The notes under the pieces were generated by a model, which saw only the letters and a list, made by a program, of their open reading frames with translations, ran no database searches and was not told the DNA's origin. A stretch of DNA of 61,661 nucleotides, from positions 809,529 through 871,189 of the forward strand of contig NZ_LFBV01000010.1 of the NCBI RefSeq assembly GCF_001905345.1, read 5' to 3'. This DNA comes from Streptomyces uncialis (GTDB lineage: Bacteria; Actinomycetota; Actinomycetes; Streptomycetales; Streptomycetaceae). Positions 34,601-45,549 of this stretch are shown here, piece by piece (position 1 is the first letter of the stretch; each line of letters begins with the position of its first letter). The position numbers and the translations under genes were made by a program.

Positions 34601-36579
34601 TAGTCGCCGTTGCCGCCGCTCACGTACTTCGGCAGCCGCAGCCCGAAGTCGTAGATCCACGCGGTCGTCCGGTCGGCGCAGCGCAGCTCGTAGGGCCGCT
34701 CGTCGATGACCTCGACGCCGAGCCGGCTGAGGACCGGGAGCACCGCGGACAGGGAGACCGGCTCGCCCGTGCGGTAGATCTTGAAGCGGCGCTCCTCGGG
34801 GGCGCTGCCGACCGGCTCGTACAGGCTGAGCGAGAAGTCGTGCGGGGAGTGCTTGAGGGCGTCGAGATGTCCGAGGTCGGCGACGGCGGCCCGCGGCGAG
34901 TGGTCGGCCTTGTAGCCCTCGGGGAACGCGTGGCCGTAGTTGCGCAGCAGTTCGGCGGCGCGCTCCTCACCGCACTCGGCGTTGAGGGCTTCCCCGAAGC
35001 CGTCGGCCCAGGACCGGGCGGCCTCCACCAGCCGGGCCTCGATGCGGTCCTTGTCGGCGTCGCTGAGCAGCGGCAGTTCGGTGCCCGGGGCGACCCGGAC
35101 GACGAAGTGCAGCCGGGACAGGATCGACTCGGTGTTCCACGCGGTGAAGTCGACGCTGGTCCCCGACAGCTCCTCCTTGAGGATGTCGATGATCCGCAGC
35201 CGCACCCCGGTCGTGTAGCGGTCGCGGGGCAGGTAGACCAGAGCCGAGTAGTAGCGCCCGTACTCGTCCTTGCGCAGGTAGAGCCGCAGCCGGCGGCGTT
35301 CCTGGAGGTAGAGGACGCTGGTGACGATGGCGCGCAGCTCGTCGGCCGGGGTCTGGAACAGCTCGTCGCGCGGGTACGTCTCCAGGATCTGGAGCAGGTC
35401 GCGGCCGTCGTGGCTGTTGGGCGAGAAGCCCGCGCCCTGGAGGACCTCCGCGACCTTGCGCCGCACGACGGGCACCCGGCGCACGGACTCGGTGTAGGCG
35501 GCGGACGAGAACAGTCCGAGGAAGCGGCGTTCCCCGACGACGTTGCCGTCGGCGTCGAACTTCTTCACCCCGACGTAGTCGAGGTAGGACGGCCGGTGCA
35601 CGGTGGAACGGCTGTTGGCCTTGGTGAGGACGAGGAGCCGGTGCTCACGGGCCTTGGCGCGGGCGTCGGCGGGCAGCCGGTTGAACGACGGGCTGACCGG
35701 GTGGTGGTCGTCGCCCTCGAGCGGCGGGTCGGAGCGGAGGATTCCGAGACCGGTGCCGGGGACGGCCGCCAGCGAGTCGTCGTCCCGCAGGTCGTACTCG
35801 CGGTAGCCGAGGAAGGTGAAGTGGTCGGCGGCGAGCCAGCGCAGCAGCTCGCGGGCCTCCTCGACCTCCTGGTCCCGCAGATCGTCGGCGGTCGGCTCGG
35901 AGGGCAGGTCGTCGGCGATACGCAGCGCCGCGTCCCGCATCTTCTCCCAGTCCTCGACGGCCTCCCGGGCGTCGGAGAGGACCCGCAGCAGATCGGCGGT
36001 GATCTGCTTGAGGTCGGCGCGGTCGGTCTCGCGGTCGATCTCCACATGGATCCACGACTCGACGAGCGTGTCGTGCGGAAGGTCCTTGCGGCCGCCGGAG
36101 GCCCGCTCGCCGGGAAGGATCTCCAGGAGCTTGCCGGTGACGTCGCGGCGCACCACGAGCTGCGGGTGGATCACCAGATGGATGCCGCGGTTCTGCCGGG
36201 ACAGTTCATTGGTGACGGAGTCGACGAGGAACGGCATGTCGTCGGTGACGACCTCCACCACGGAGTGGCTGCTCGTCCAGCCGTTCTCCTCGACGGTGGG
36301 GGTGTGCACCCGGACGTTCGCCGTGCCCTGGGGGCGCGTCTCGGCGAGCCGGTGATGGGAGTAGGCGGCCCCGAACACGTCGACCGGGTCACGGTCGGCG
36401 AGGTCCTCGGCCGCGGTGTGCAGGTAGTAGCGCTGGAGGAACGCGAGCAGGGTGTCCCGGTCGGGGGCTCCCTCGCCCGTCGTCCCGGTCGGCAGTGTGC
36501 CCCCGACCGGACTGTTCTCAGCTACCCGGGCGGCCCGTGCGAGCAGCTCGGCCTTGGCTTCGTCCAGCTTGGTCTGCAT
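31630..36579 (-). CDS. gdh: NAD-specific glutamate dehydrogenase, 180-kDa class
   Basis: A 1649-residue enzyme that oxidises glutamate to 2-oxoglutarate and ammonia with NAD. Its length fits the large class first described in Streptomyces clavuligerus. ATG 36579 has AGAGGAC close upstream. The N-terminal third (about 1-700) is the regulatory part, with ACT-like segments. The catalytic core includes KVARGGLRWSDRREDFRTE, then KNTVIVPVGAKGGF near 868 (substrate and catalytic Lys region). GVGDMSGDVFGNGML marks the dinucleotide-binding part. The long C-terminal helical region ends at the window of the terminator. It is monocistronic, divergent from a DJ-1-like gene across 674 bases. Confidence 0.95.
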   Translation of the reverse strand: MQTKLDEAKAELLARAARVAENSPVGGTLPTGTTGEGAPDRDTLLAFLQRYYLHTAAEDLADRDPVDVFGAAYSHHRLAETRPQGTANVRVHTPTVEENGWTSSHSVVEVVTDDMPFLVDSVTNELSRQNRGIHLVIHPQLVVRRDVTGKLLEILPGERASGGRKDLPHDTLVESWIHVEIDRETDRADLKQITADLLRVLSDAREAVEDWEKMRDAALRIADDLPSEPTADDLRDQEVEEARELLRWLAADHFTFLGYREYDLRDDDSLAAVPGTGLGILRSDPPLEGDDHHPVSPSFNRLPADARAKAREHRLLVLTKANSRSTVHRPSYLDYVGVKKFDADGNVVGERRFLGLFSSAAYTESVRRVPVVRRKVAEVLQGAGFSPNSHDGRDLLQILETYPRDELFQTPADELRAIVTSVLYLQERRRLRLYLRKDEYGRYYSALVYLPRDRYTTGVRLRIIDILKEELSGTSVDFTAWNTESILSRLHFVVRVAPGTELPLLSDADKDRIEARLVEAARSWADGFGEALNAECGEERAAELLRNYGHAFPEGYKADHSPRAAVADLGHLDALKHSPHDFSLSLYEPVGSAPEERRFKIYRTGEPVSLSAVLPVLSRLGVEVIDERPYELRCADRTTAWIYDFGLRLPKYVSGGNGDYLGEDGRERFQEAFSATWTGAAENDGFNELVLSAGLTWREATVLRAYAKYLRQAGSTFSQDYMEDTLRNNVHTTRLLVSLFEARMSPERQRAGTELTDGLLEELEGALDQVASLDEDRILRSFLTVIKATLRTNFFQHTDNGGYHAYVSMKFDPQAIPDLPAPRPAYEIWVYSPKVEGVHLRFGKVARGGLRWSDRREDFRTEILGLVKAQMVKNTVIVPVGAKGGFVAKQLPDPAEDRDAWLAEGVASYKTFISALLDITDNLVGGEVVPPQGVVRHDEDDTYLVVAADKGTATFSDIANKVAEDYRFWLGDAFASGGSAGYDHKGMGITARGAWESVKRHFRELGHDSQRQDFTAVGVGDMSGDVFGNGMLLSEHIRLVAAFDHRHIFIDPSPDSAVSYAERRRLFELPRSSWADYDKALLSPGGGIFPRTAKAVQLNSHIREALGIDPAIAKMTPADLMRAVLQAPVDLLWNGGIGTYVKSSAESNADVGDKANDAIRVDGAELRAKVVGEGGNLGLTQLGRIEFAEKGGRVNTDAIDNSAGVDTSDHEVNIKILLNAVVADGDMTVKQRNKLLAQMTDEVGRLVLRSNYAQNVALSNAVAQSSSLLHAHQRFMRKLTKDGDLDRALEFLPTDRQIRERLGAGRGLTQPELAVLMAYTKITAAEELIGTGLPDEPYLRKLLLAYFPAALRERFPEQIDTHALRREIITTILVNDTVNTGGSTFLHRLREESGASLEEIVRAQLAAREIFGLNAVWDAVEALDTVVAADVLTQVRLHSRRLVERGTRWLLNNRHQPLELAETIGFFSDGVRQVWAELPKLLRGADSEWYQRICDELTGAGVPDELASRVAGFSSAFPALDIVAIADRVKKDPMAVAEVYYDLADRLRITQLMDRIIELPRADRWQSMARASIREDLYAAHAALTADVLAVGDGESSPEQRFKAWEEKNAAILGRARSTLEEIQVSEDFDLANLSVAMRTMRTLLRTHT

Positions 36580-37253
36580 TGTCCTCTGGCTCCTGTCGCG
36601 CGCCGTTGCGTGACGTAGAAAAAGGTGAAGAGACGTAACGCCACGACACGGGGTGTCCGGTCGTTGGTGACGCTATGCCGCGATGCGCGCAGCCCGGGGC
36701 GGATTCAGCCAAGTACCGGCCGTCGCCCTGTGCGCGAGGACCAGCGACCGCCCGGGCACGGATTTCCTCCGCGTGCACCGGGCGCAGGGCAGGGGCTACG
36801 ACGCCCCCGCGGGATATCGCGCTGATCACGGGTCAAGGCTATCGCTCCCCCCTGGGGAGCCGTCATGAGCCGTATGTGTACAAATCCAGCGGTCAAACTT
36901 TGACAGTCTGCACACCTCGTTCCTGAGCAGGTGTGATGCATGGCGGGCGGTGTGACGAAGGCGACAGGGGACCGGGCGCGGGGCGGCCCTCCGCACGGGT
37001 GACCGCCCCGCTCGGGCACGGGCCCGGCGGGGTGCGGCGGGGTCCGCGCACCGGGAGCGGGTTCCGGCCGACGGCGGCCTCCCCGCGTGTCCCGGGGCCC
37101 GCCGGGGCGTTCCCCTGGTGTCGTCCGCGCCCTCTCGGCAGGGGTTCCCGGCGGACGGCACGGTGAGCACCGGGGGCGGCGCGTGAGCGCTGCGGGAACC
37201 CGCGGGCGCGCACGGGCGCTGCCCGCTGGACCCAGGACGGAGTGAGGACGGCG
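36580..37253. promoter_or_regulatory. Divergent regulatory region gdh / DJ-1-like gene
   Basis: No gene is seen. Two perfect inverted repeats stand out. GCTCCCC-CCT-GGGGAGC lies at 36844-36860. GTCAAA-C-TTTGAC lies at 36892-36904 and contains TTGAC on each strand, so it could be part of a -35 or an operator. The right half (36950-37230) is extremely GC-rich. Confidence 0.4.
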
Positions 37254-37832
37254 ATGTCGGCGAAGGTCCTGATCGTGACCGGTGACGCGGCGGAATCCCT
37301 GGAGGTGCTGTACCCGTATCAGCGGCTGCGCGAGGAAGGGTACGAGGTGCATATCGCGGCCCCGACCCGCAAGACACTCCGGTTCGTCGTCCATGACTTC
37401 GAGCCCGGCTTCGACACGTACACCGAGAAGCCCGGCTACACCTGGCCCGCGGACCTCGCGTTCGCCGAGGTCGACCCGGGCGACTACGTCGCGCTGGTGA
37501 TCCCCGGCGGCCGGGCACCGGAGTATCTGCGCGGCGACGCGGAACTGCGCAAGATCCTCAAGGCGTTCTTCGACGCGGACAAGCCGGTGGCCCAGATCTG
37601 CCACGGGCCCCTGCTGACCGCCGCCATCGGCTCCCTGCGCGGACGCCGGGTCACCGCGTACCCGGCGCTGGAGCCGGACATGGAGATCAACGGCGCGGAG
37701 TTCCAGGACGCGGAGGCCGTGGTCGACGGCACCCTCGTGTCGTCCCGCGCGTGGCCCGACCATCCCGCGTGGATGCGGGAGTTCCTGAAGATCCTGCGCG
37801 CGGCCCACCCGGTGGACCCGTCGGACGGCTAG
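37254..37832 (+). CDS. DJ-1/PfpI family protein
   Basis: A 192-residue single-domain protein from ATG 37254, with GAGGA about 7 bases upstream; a GTG at 37242 would add four residues. The fold is a class I glutamine amidotransferase-like sandwich. The nucleophile elbow is AQICHGPLL, with Cys116 followed by His117, and IPGGRAPEYL precedes it. A conserved acid is present early (DAAESLE). Relatives include deglycases, proteases and stress chaperones, so the exact reaction is open. It closely resembles the PfpI-type proteins of Streptomyces in length and motif spacing. It is divergent from gdh with no operon partner; the HAD gene converges from the right. Confidence 0.85.
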   Translation: MSAKVLIVTGDAAESLEVLYPYQRLREEGYEVHIAAPTRKTLRFVVHDFEPGFDTYTEKPGYTWPADLAFAEVDPGDYVALVIPGGRAPEYLRGDAELRKILKAFFDADKPVAQICHGPLLTAAIGSLRGRRVTAYPALEPDMEINGAEFQDAEAVVDGTLVSSRAWPDHPAWMREFLKILRAAHPVDPSDG

Positions 37833-37952
37833 CCGTACTCCCGTACGGTGCGGCGTCCGCCCCCCGCCGGGGCGGACGCCAACCGGCGGCCACCCTGCGC
37901 CCCCTGCGTCACCATGCAACCGCCCTGCGACGGCCCTGCGACCGCCCGATGA

Positions 37953-38633
37953 TCAACGGCGGCGCGGCGGCTGTCCGGCCAGCTCCTCCGCGACCGCGAC
38001 CGCCTCGGCCAGCGAGTCCACGACGGGCACCCCGGCGCCCTCCAGAGCGGCTCTGCTGTGCGAACCACCGGTGTACAGCACCGCGCCCGCGCCGACGGAC
38101 CGCGCGGCCACGGCGTCGTCCACCGCGTCGCCGATCACCAGGACCCGGGACACGTCGAGCACACCGAGCGCCGCGACATGCCGCGCCATCGCCTCCGCCT
38201 TGGTACCGCCACTGGGCCCGGTCCGGCCCTCGACCAGCGTGAACGACGCGTCGATACCGAAGGCGCGGACCAGTGGCACCAGCTCCTCGTGCCCGAACAT
38301 GCTGAGCAGCGACTGGCTCCGCCCGGCGCCCCGCCAGCCGGCGAGCAGCGCCTCCACCCCGTCCGTCAGCCCGCAGCCGACCCGGTGCGCCGTGTAATGC
38401 CGCTGGAAGGCCGCGTCCATGACCAGCCACTCGCTCTCCGTGGGCAACCGGCCCAGCCGCCGCTCGTAGAACCTGGGCACCGGCACGCAGTACAGCTCCC
38501 GGTACTGCTCCACGGTGACCGGCCCCAGACCGATCTCGGCGAACGCGGCGTTGCTGGCGCCGACCACGGCGTCGATGTCGTGGAACAGCGTGCCGTTCCA
38601 GTCCCAGACGATGTGCGTTCCCTGCTTCCCCAT
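37953..38633 (-). CDS. HAD-superfamily hydrolase
   Basis: A 226-residue protein from ATG 38633; a GTG at 38657 in frame would add eight residues, and neither start has a strong ribosome site. Motif I is VWDWNGTL with nucleophile Asp11, but the second Asp of the usual DxD is Asn13. Motif II is the Ser in SLLSMFG, motif III Lys in GGTKAEAM, and motif IV GDAVDDAVAA. A helical cap lies between motifs I and II, as in phosphoglycolate phosphatase-like members. Many annotated HAD phosphatases carry DWN, so activity is not excluded. It is a probable small-molecule phosphatase of unknown substrate. It is next to a co-oriented small protein gene 42 bases upstream. Confidence 0.83.
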   Translation of the reverse strand: MGKQGTHIVWDWNGTLFHDIDAVVGASNAAFAEIGLGPVTVEQYRELYCVPVPRFYERRLGRLPTESEWLVMDAAFQRHYTAHRVGCGLTDGVEALLAGWRGAGRSQSLLSMFGHEELVPLVRAFGIDASFTLVEGRTGPSGGTKAEAMARHVAALGVLDVSRVLVIGDAVDDAVAARSVGAGAVLYTGGSHSRAALEGAGVPVVDSLAEAVAVAEELAGQPPRRR

Positions 38634-38675
38634 ACGGAAGAACGTACCCGCCACCACCGACAGCGCCCCGGGGGC

Positions 38676-39191
38676 TCAGTCGCCGAGGCCCACCAGCTGG
38701 GGGATCTCCTGCGTCGCGTACCAGAGCAGCTCATGGTCCTCGGCGCCGTCGACCACGAACTGCGCGTCACCGTCGCCCTGGTCCGCCGCGCCCAGCGCAC
38801 TCGCCGCCGCGGAGACGTCCGCGTCGGCCTCGTCCGAGTCCACATGCACGGCGGCGGCCCTGGCCAGCGCCACGGGACGGGCGATCCGCACCTCGCCGAG
38901 CGCACCGGGGTCGAGCCCGCGGTCCGGGTCGGGGACCGCGTCGGCGTCGGGGACCTCGACCGCGACGACGACCCGGCGGCGCGGACACCCCGGGTCCACC
39001 GCGAGCAGCCGCAGCGAGGCCGCGGCGGCCCTGTTCAGCGCCGCGTACTCCAGCTCCTCGATGTCGTCGGAGACGTACCACTCGCGCAGCGCCGGGGTGA
39101 CCGCGTACGCCGTGAGAGGGCCGGGTCCCAGCTCACCCGCCTTGTGCGCCTCTGCGAGACCGGGAAGGGTCAGGGGGACGTACACGCGCAT
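38676..39191 (-). CDS. Conserved actinobacterial protein of unknown function
   Basis: A 171-residue protein. I choose ATG 39191 (MRVYVPLTLPGLAEAHKAGEL), since the longer frame upstream is low-complexity. It is a compact alpha/beta protein with no membrane segment. It starts with a short strand and continues with conserved-looking segments AYAVTPALREWYVSDDIEELEYAAL and RVVVAVEVPDAD, and ends ELLWYATQEIPQLVGLGD. From memory, similar Streptomyces proteins are labelled DUF6912, but I cannot confirm this. It lies just upstream of the HAD gene in the same direction, so the two may be cotranscribed. Function not inferable. Confidence 0.7.
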   Translation of the reverse strand: MRVYVPLTLPGLAEAHKAGELGPGPLTAYAVTPALREWYVSDDIEELEYAALNRAAAASLRLLAVDPGCPRRRVVVAVEVPDADAVPDPDRGLDPGALGEVRIARPVALARAAAVHVDSDEADADVSAAASALGAADQGDGDAQFVVDGAEDHELLWYATQEIPQLVGLGD

Positions 39192-39493
39192 GACGGGCCG
39201 CTTTCTGGGACGGGCCTGCCTCGGGGGGCTCCCGGAAGGCCGACGAGGACGGTTCCCGGGAGGCTGACCTCCCGGGTACCGGTTGACCCAGGATACGTGC
39301 GCGTGTCCCCGATCGGGTCGGCGTACCCGCATCGGAATCGCCCTTCCGCACCCCGGGGTTCACCTCCCCGACCCCGCTCCCACCGGCGCGAAGACGCCCG
39401 GCGTCACCCTGATAGGTGAATCCCCGGCCCCCGCCCCCGAGGCCATCGGGACGTTGCGCCGCCCTCCCCCGGTACGTACAAGATCCACCACAA

Positions 39494-39509
39494 GCTACTG
39501 CCGGGTAGC
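39494..39509. promoter_or_regulatory. Short inverted repeat before the Rv3235-like gene
   Basis: GCTAC-N6-GTAGC lies 29 bases before the ATG at 39538. The spacing and half-sites resemble TetR-type operators, but no regulator gene is adjacent. It may be chance. Confidence 0.25.
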
Positions 39510-39537
39510 AGAGCGGCCCGGCGATCGGGGGACCCCC

Positions 39538-40260
39538 ATGCACAAGGTCATGACCCGCGCCGCGGCCCACACGGCGGCCGGCGGGACGGCGGGCACCGGG
39601 ACGGGCGGCGCGGACGGTTCCGGGGCGGGCGGCGCGGACGGTCCCGGGGCGGGCGGCGGCGCGGACGCTGGTACAGGCGGCGGGGCGGGCAGGGGTACGG
39701 GCGGCGGGGCGGGTGGCGGGACTCGTGACGGCGCACCGCACCGGCCCGCCGGCCGGTCCGCGACCTCGCGCCCGCCCGCCCGGCGCGACCCCCGCCGTCC
39801 GGGAGGTCCCCCGCGGGGCGCCGTACCCCGTCAGGGCGGCGCACGTGGCCCGGCGGGCCACCCGGCACCCGGTCACCTCGCGGGCGGCCCCCGGACGCCC
39901 CCAGGCGCCGCCAGGCGCCCCGCGGCGCCCGACAGCGGCCCGCCGCGCCCCACCGACCTCTTCGCCGACCGCCTCCTCGCCGTCCTCACCGGCCGCCGGC
40001 CCGTCCACTCGATGCTGCGCCACACCGCGGGCAGCGCGTACGACGAACTCGCCCGGCTCGCGGAACACGGTCCGCTGCGCACCCGGGGACCGGCCCCCGT
40101 GGTCCGCGACGTCGGCTACTGCGTACCCCGCAACGGCGCCGTCGAGGTCTTCGCCCGTATCGCCACCGGGGACCGGCTCAGCGCGATGGCGTTCCGGCTG
40201 GAACGCGGCCAGGACCTCCGCTGGCGCTGCACGGCCATCGACCTGGGCCCCGGAACCTGA
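39538..40260 (+). CDS. Rv3235-family protein with low-complexity N-terminus
   Basis: A 240-residue protein from ATG 39538. The first 135 residues are Gly/Ala then Pro/Arg-rich and encoded by imperfect short GC repeats (about 39590-39722), so they are probably disordered. The conserved part is the last 100 residues: LFADRLLAVLTGRRPVHSML, HTAGSAYDELARL, EVFARIATGDRLSAMAFRLE and WRCTAIDLG. This is the profile of the actinobacterial Rv3235 family, which in mycobacteria also lies near secA1. The function is unknown. It converges on secA, with a hairpin between them. Confidence 0.75.
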   Translation: MHKVMTRAAAHTAAGGTAGTGTGGADGSGAGGADGPGAGGGADAGTGGGAGRGTGGGAGGGTRDGAPHRPAGRSATSRPPARRDPRRPGGPPRGAVPRQGGARGPAGHPAPGHLAGGPRTPPGAARRPAAPDSGPPRPTDLFADRLLAVLTGRRPVHSMLRHTAGSAYDELARLAEHGPLRTRGPAPVVRDVGYCVPRNGAVEVFARIATGDRLSAMAFRLERGQDLRWRCTAIDLGPGT

Positions 40261-40337
40261 CCCGACGACCGCCGCCCACCGGGACGGGATACCGGGCCCC
40301 GGGGGGGGCGGGGTACCGGGCCCCCGGGCAACGGGAA

Positions 40338-40365
40338 GGGCCGGGCTCCCTGAGGAACCCGGCCC
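40338..40365. terminator. Hairpin between convergent genes
   Basis: GGGCCGGG (40338-40345) and CCCGGCCC (40358-40365) form an 8-pair stem with a 12-base loop, between the ends of the Rv3235-like gene and secA. It has no T run and may act on both transcripts. Confidence 0.5.
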
Positions 40366-40384
40366 GTCACCGGCACGACCGAAC

Positions 40385-40420
40385 GGCTGCGGCTGCGGCT
40401 GCGGCTGCGGCTGCGGCTGC
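40385..40420. repeat. Hexanucleotide repeat (GGCTGC)6
   Basis: Six exact tandem copies of GGCTGC lie in the 3' flank of secA, with decayed copies after them up to about 40470. Potentially length-variable between strains. Confidence 0.85.
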
Positions 40421-40481
40421 CACCCAACGGCGGCTGCCGCTACCGCTCACCGAACAGCGGCTACCAGCTCCGCACCGGCCA

Positions 40482-43292
<2,811 letters not shown>

Positions 43293-43523
43293 GGGGGTAG
43301 ATCTCCTTGCCGGTCGGGCCTGGCACGGTCGGATTCCGTTGAGCAACGGCCATCGTATGCGAGGACCGCGCCACGTCGGGAGGTCCGCACCTACGAGAGC
43401 CATCAGGACAACGGACCAGCGCCACGGAAGGTGCCGCGCTCCCGCACGAATTGTGATCGGTCGCTCACATCCGCCCGGCGAATCCAGTGGCATCCCGCCC
43501 GCGCGCACCCGCAGAATCAGTCG

Positions 43524-44135
43524 ATGGAGCACGTCACCCTGACCACCGAACGCCTGCTGCTGCGGCCGTTCGCCCCCGCCGACACCGACGAGGTGTCCGC
43601 CGCCTGCCAGGACCCCGGCATCCAGCGGTGGACGACGGTCCCCTCGCCGTACACCCGCGAGGACGCCGCCCTGTTCGTCGGCCGTATCGCCCCGGGCACC
43701 TGGCGTGACGGCACGGAGTACTCCTTCGCCGTGCGCCTGCGCGACCCCGACGGCGGGGCAGGCCCGCTCGTCGGCGCCGCCAGCCTGCACCACCCGAGCT
43801 CGGGCACCTGGGAGATCGGCTACTGGACCGCCGCCGGGCACCGCGGCCGCGGCTACACCACCGAGGCCGTCCGGGCGCTGGCCCGCTGGGGCTTCGGCTC
43901 CCTCGCCTGCACCCGCCTCGAATGGCGCGCCGAGGTCGGCAACACCGCGTCACGGGCCGTCGCCGAGCGCAGCGGCTTCACCATGGAGGGCGTCCTGCGC
44001 GCGGGCATCCTCAACAAGGGCACGCTCCGCGACTGCTGGGTGGGCTCCCTCCTCCCCCACGACCTGGGCATGCCGAGCCGCGACACCTACCTCCCCGCGC
44101 GCGGCACCCCGACCCCGCACGACACCCCGGCCTGA
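43524..44135 (+). CDS. RimJ/RimL-type N-acetyltransferase
   Basis: A 203-residue GNAT protein from ATG 43524, with no clear ribosome site upstream. The N-terminal TERLLLRPFAPADTDEV is the hallmark of the RimJ/L subgroup. The acetyl-CoA loop is GHRGRGYTTEAVRALARWGF. The C-terminal ARVGN-like segment reads AEVGNTASRAVAERSGFTMEGVLR. Members acetylate N-termini of ribosomal proteins or small amines, so the acceptor is uncertain. The last 15 residues (GTPTPHDTPA) are encoded by the start of a degenerate tandem repeat that continues past the stop, suggesting recent extension. It is divergent from secA. Confidence 0.85.
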   Translation: MEHVTLTTERLLLRPFAPADTDEVSAACQDPGIQRWTTVPSPYTREDAALFVGRIAPGTWRDGTEYSFAVRLRDPDGGAGPLVGAASLHHPSSGTWEIGYWTAAGHRGRGYTTEAVRALARWGFGSLACTRLEWRAEVGNTASRAVAERSGFTMEGVLRAGILNKGTLRDCWVGSLLPHDLGMPSRDTYLPARGTPTPHDTPA

Positions 44136-44237
44136 CACCCCGGCCCGTACGACACCCCAGGCCCGTCCCGCACGACATCCCAGGCCCGCACGACACCCCG
44201 GCCTGACACCTTCGGGCCCGCACGACATCCCGGCCTG
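44117..44237. repeat. Imperfect tandem repeat, about 20-30 base unit
   Basis: Several variants of GCACGACACCCCGGCCTGAC run from the last codons of the acetyltransferase to about 44237. Copies differ by short insertions. Confidence 0.7.
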
Positions 44238-44349
44238 ACGGGAACCGCGGAGTCGGGAATTGCCCGGTCCGCGGCCGTCGCCAGGCGAGCCGCGTCCCGG
44301 CCGGAACCAGGGGCCCGGAGTGTCAGTGGGGGCGTCTATCGTTCGGGAT

Positions 44350-45528
44350 ATGACCACCCTGCCGCGGCCCGCCGCCGCACTCTCCGCCGACGAGGCCCGC
44401 CGTATCGCGCTGCGCGCGCAGGGGTTCCTCGGAGCGCCGGACCGCAGGGGCGGGGTCCGGGGCGTGCTGCGGCACCTCGGCGCGGTCCAGCTCGACACGA
44501 TCTCCGTACTGGCGCGCTCCCATGAGCTCATCCCGTACGCGCGCCTGGGCGCCGTGGGCCGCCCGGCGGTCGACCGCGCGTACTGGACGCCCACGGCCGG
44601 CGGCGCCCCCCACGCCTTCGAGTACTGGTCGCACGCCGCGTGCATCCTGCCCGTCGAGGAGTGGCCGCACTTCGCGTTCCGCCGCCGCGCCTACCGCGCC
44701 CGCCCGCACTGGGGCCACGACCTGCCGGACGGCTCCTACGACCAGGTCGTCGCGCAGCTCCGCGCCGAAGGCCCCCTGACGGCCACGGAGCTGGGCGGCG
44801 CGAAGAACGGCGGCGAGTGGTGGGACTGGTCCGCGTCGAAGGTCGCCGTCGAGCGCGCCCTGATGTACGGCGAGGTGGTGTGCACCGAGCGGCGCGGCTG
44901 GAAGCGGGTGTACGACCTCGCGGAGCGGGCCATCCCCGCCGACCTCCTCCATGACGAGCTGGACGACCGCGAGTGCCTGCGGCGGCTGGTCGCGCTCGCC
45001 GGCCGCTCACTGGGCGTCGGCACCCGCGCGGACCTCGCCGACTACCACCGGCTCAAGGGCGAGCAGGTCGACACGGTCATCGCCGACTCCGGTCTCGTAC
45101 CGGTGTCGGTCGAGGGCTGGGACCGGCCCGCGTGGGCGGACCCCGCGGCCCTTGGCAGCGTCCCGCGCGGACGGCACCGCACGACGCTGCTGTCCCCGTT
45201 CGACTCCCTGATCTGGGAACGCGCCCGTACGGAGCGGATCTTCGGCTTCACACACCGGCTGGAGGCGTACGTCCCCAAGCCCAAGCGGATCCACGGCTAC
45301 TTCGCGATGCCCCTGCTCTCCGGCGGCAGGCTCCTGGGCCGGGTCGACCCCGCGCGCGACGGCCGCACGCTGGTCGCCCGTCAGGTGTCCCTCGACTCCC
45401 CGAAGGCGGTCGCCCCCATGGCCCAGGCCCTCAGGGAGGCCGCGGAGTGGGTCGGCTGCGACACGGTACGGGTGGAGCGGGTCACCCCGGCCCCGCTGGC
45501 CGCCCCCTTGGCCGCGGCGCTCGTCTGA
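44350..45528 (+). CDS. YcaQ-like winged-helix DNA glycosylase
   Basis: A 392-residue protein of the HTH_42/AlkZ superfamily. ATG 44350 is the only good start near the conserved N-terminus. The catalytic motif Q-phi-D appears as VQLDTISVL (Gln47, Leu48, Asp49), which places it with the YcaQ-like clade that removes alkylated bases and unhooks interstrand crosslinks; the antibiotic-resistance clade has Q-phi-Q. Other family segments are RSHELIPYARLG, FEYWSHAACILP and LLSPFDSLIWERARTERIFGF. Streptomyces often make DNA-crosslinking metabolites, so such enzymes can protect the genome. It stands alone, with no toxin or biosynthetic genes beside it. Confidence 0.82.
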   Translation: MTTLPRPAAALSADEARRIALRAQGFLGAPDRRGGVRGVLRHLGAVQLDTISVLARSHELIPYARLGAVGRPAVDRAYWTPTAGGAPHAFEYWSHAACILPVEEWPHFAFRRRAYRARPHWGHDLPDGSYDQVVAQLRAEGPLTATELGGAKNGGEWWDWSASKVAVERALMYGEVVCTERRGWKRVYDLAERAIPADLLHDELDDRECLRRLVALAGRSLGVGTRADLADYHRLKGEQVDTVIADSGLVPVSVEGWDRPAWADPAALGSVPRGRHRTTLLSPFDSLIWERARTERIFGFTHRLEAYVPKPKRIHGYFAMPLLSGGRLLGRVDPARDGRTLVARQVSLDSPKAVAPMAQALREAAEWVGCDTVRVERVTPAPLAAPLAAALV

Positions 45529-45549
45529 ACCGGTCCCCGCGCCCGAGCA

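Noticed and set aside
36625..36926. Small frames between gdh and the DJ-1-like gene
   Set aside because: Short, overlapping, without ribosome sites or recognisable sequence; treated as regulatory region.
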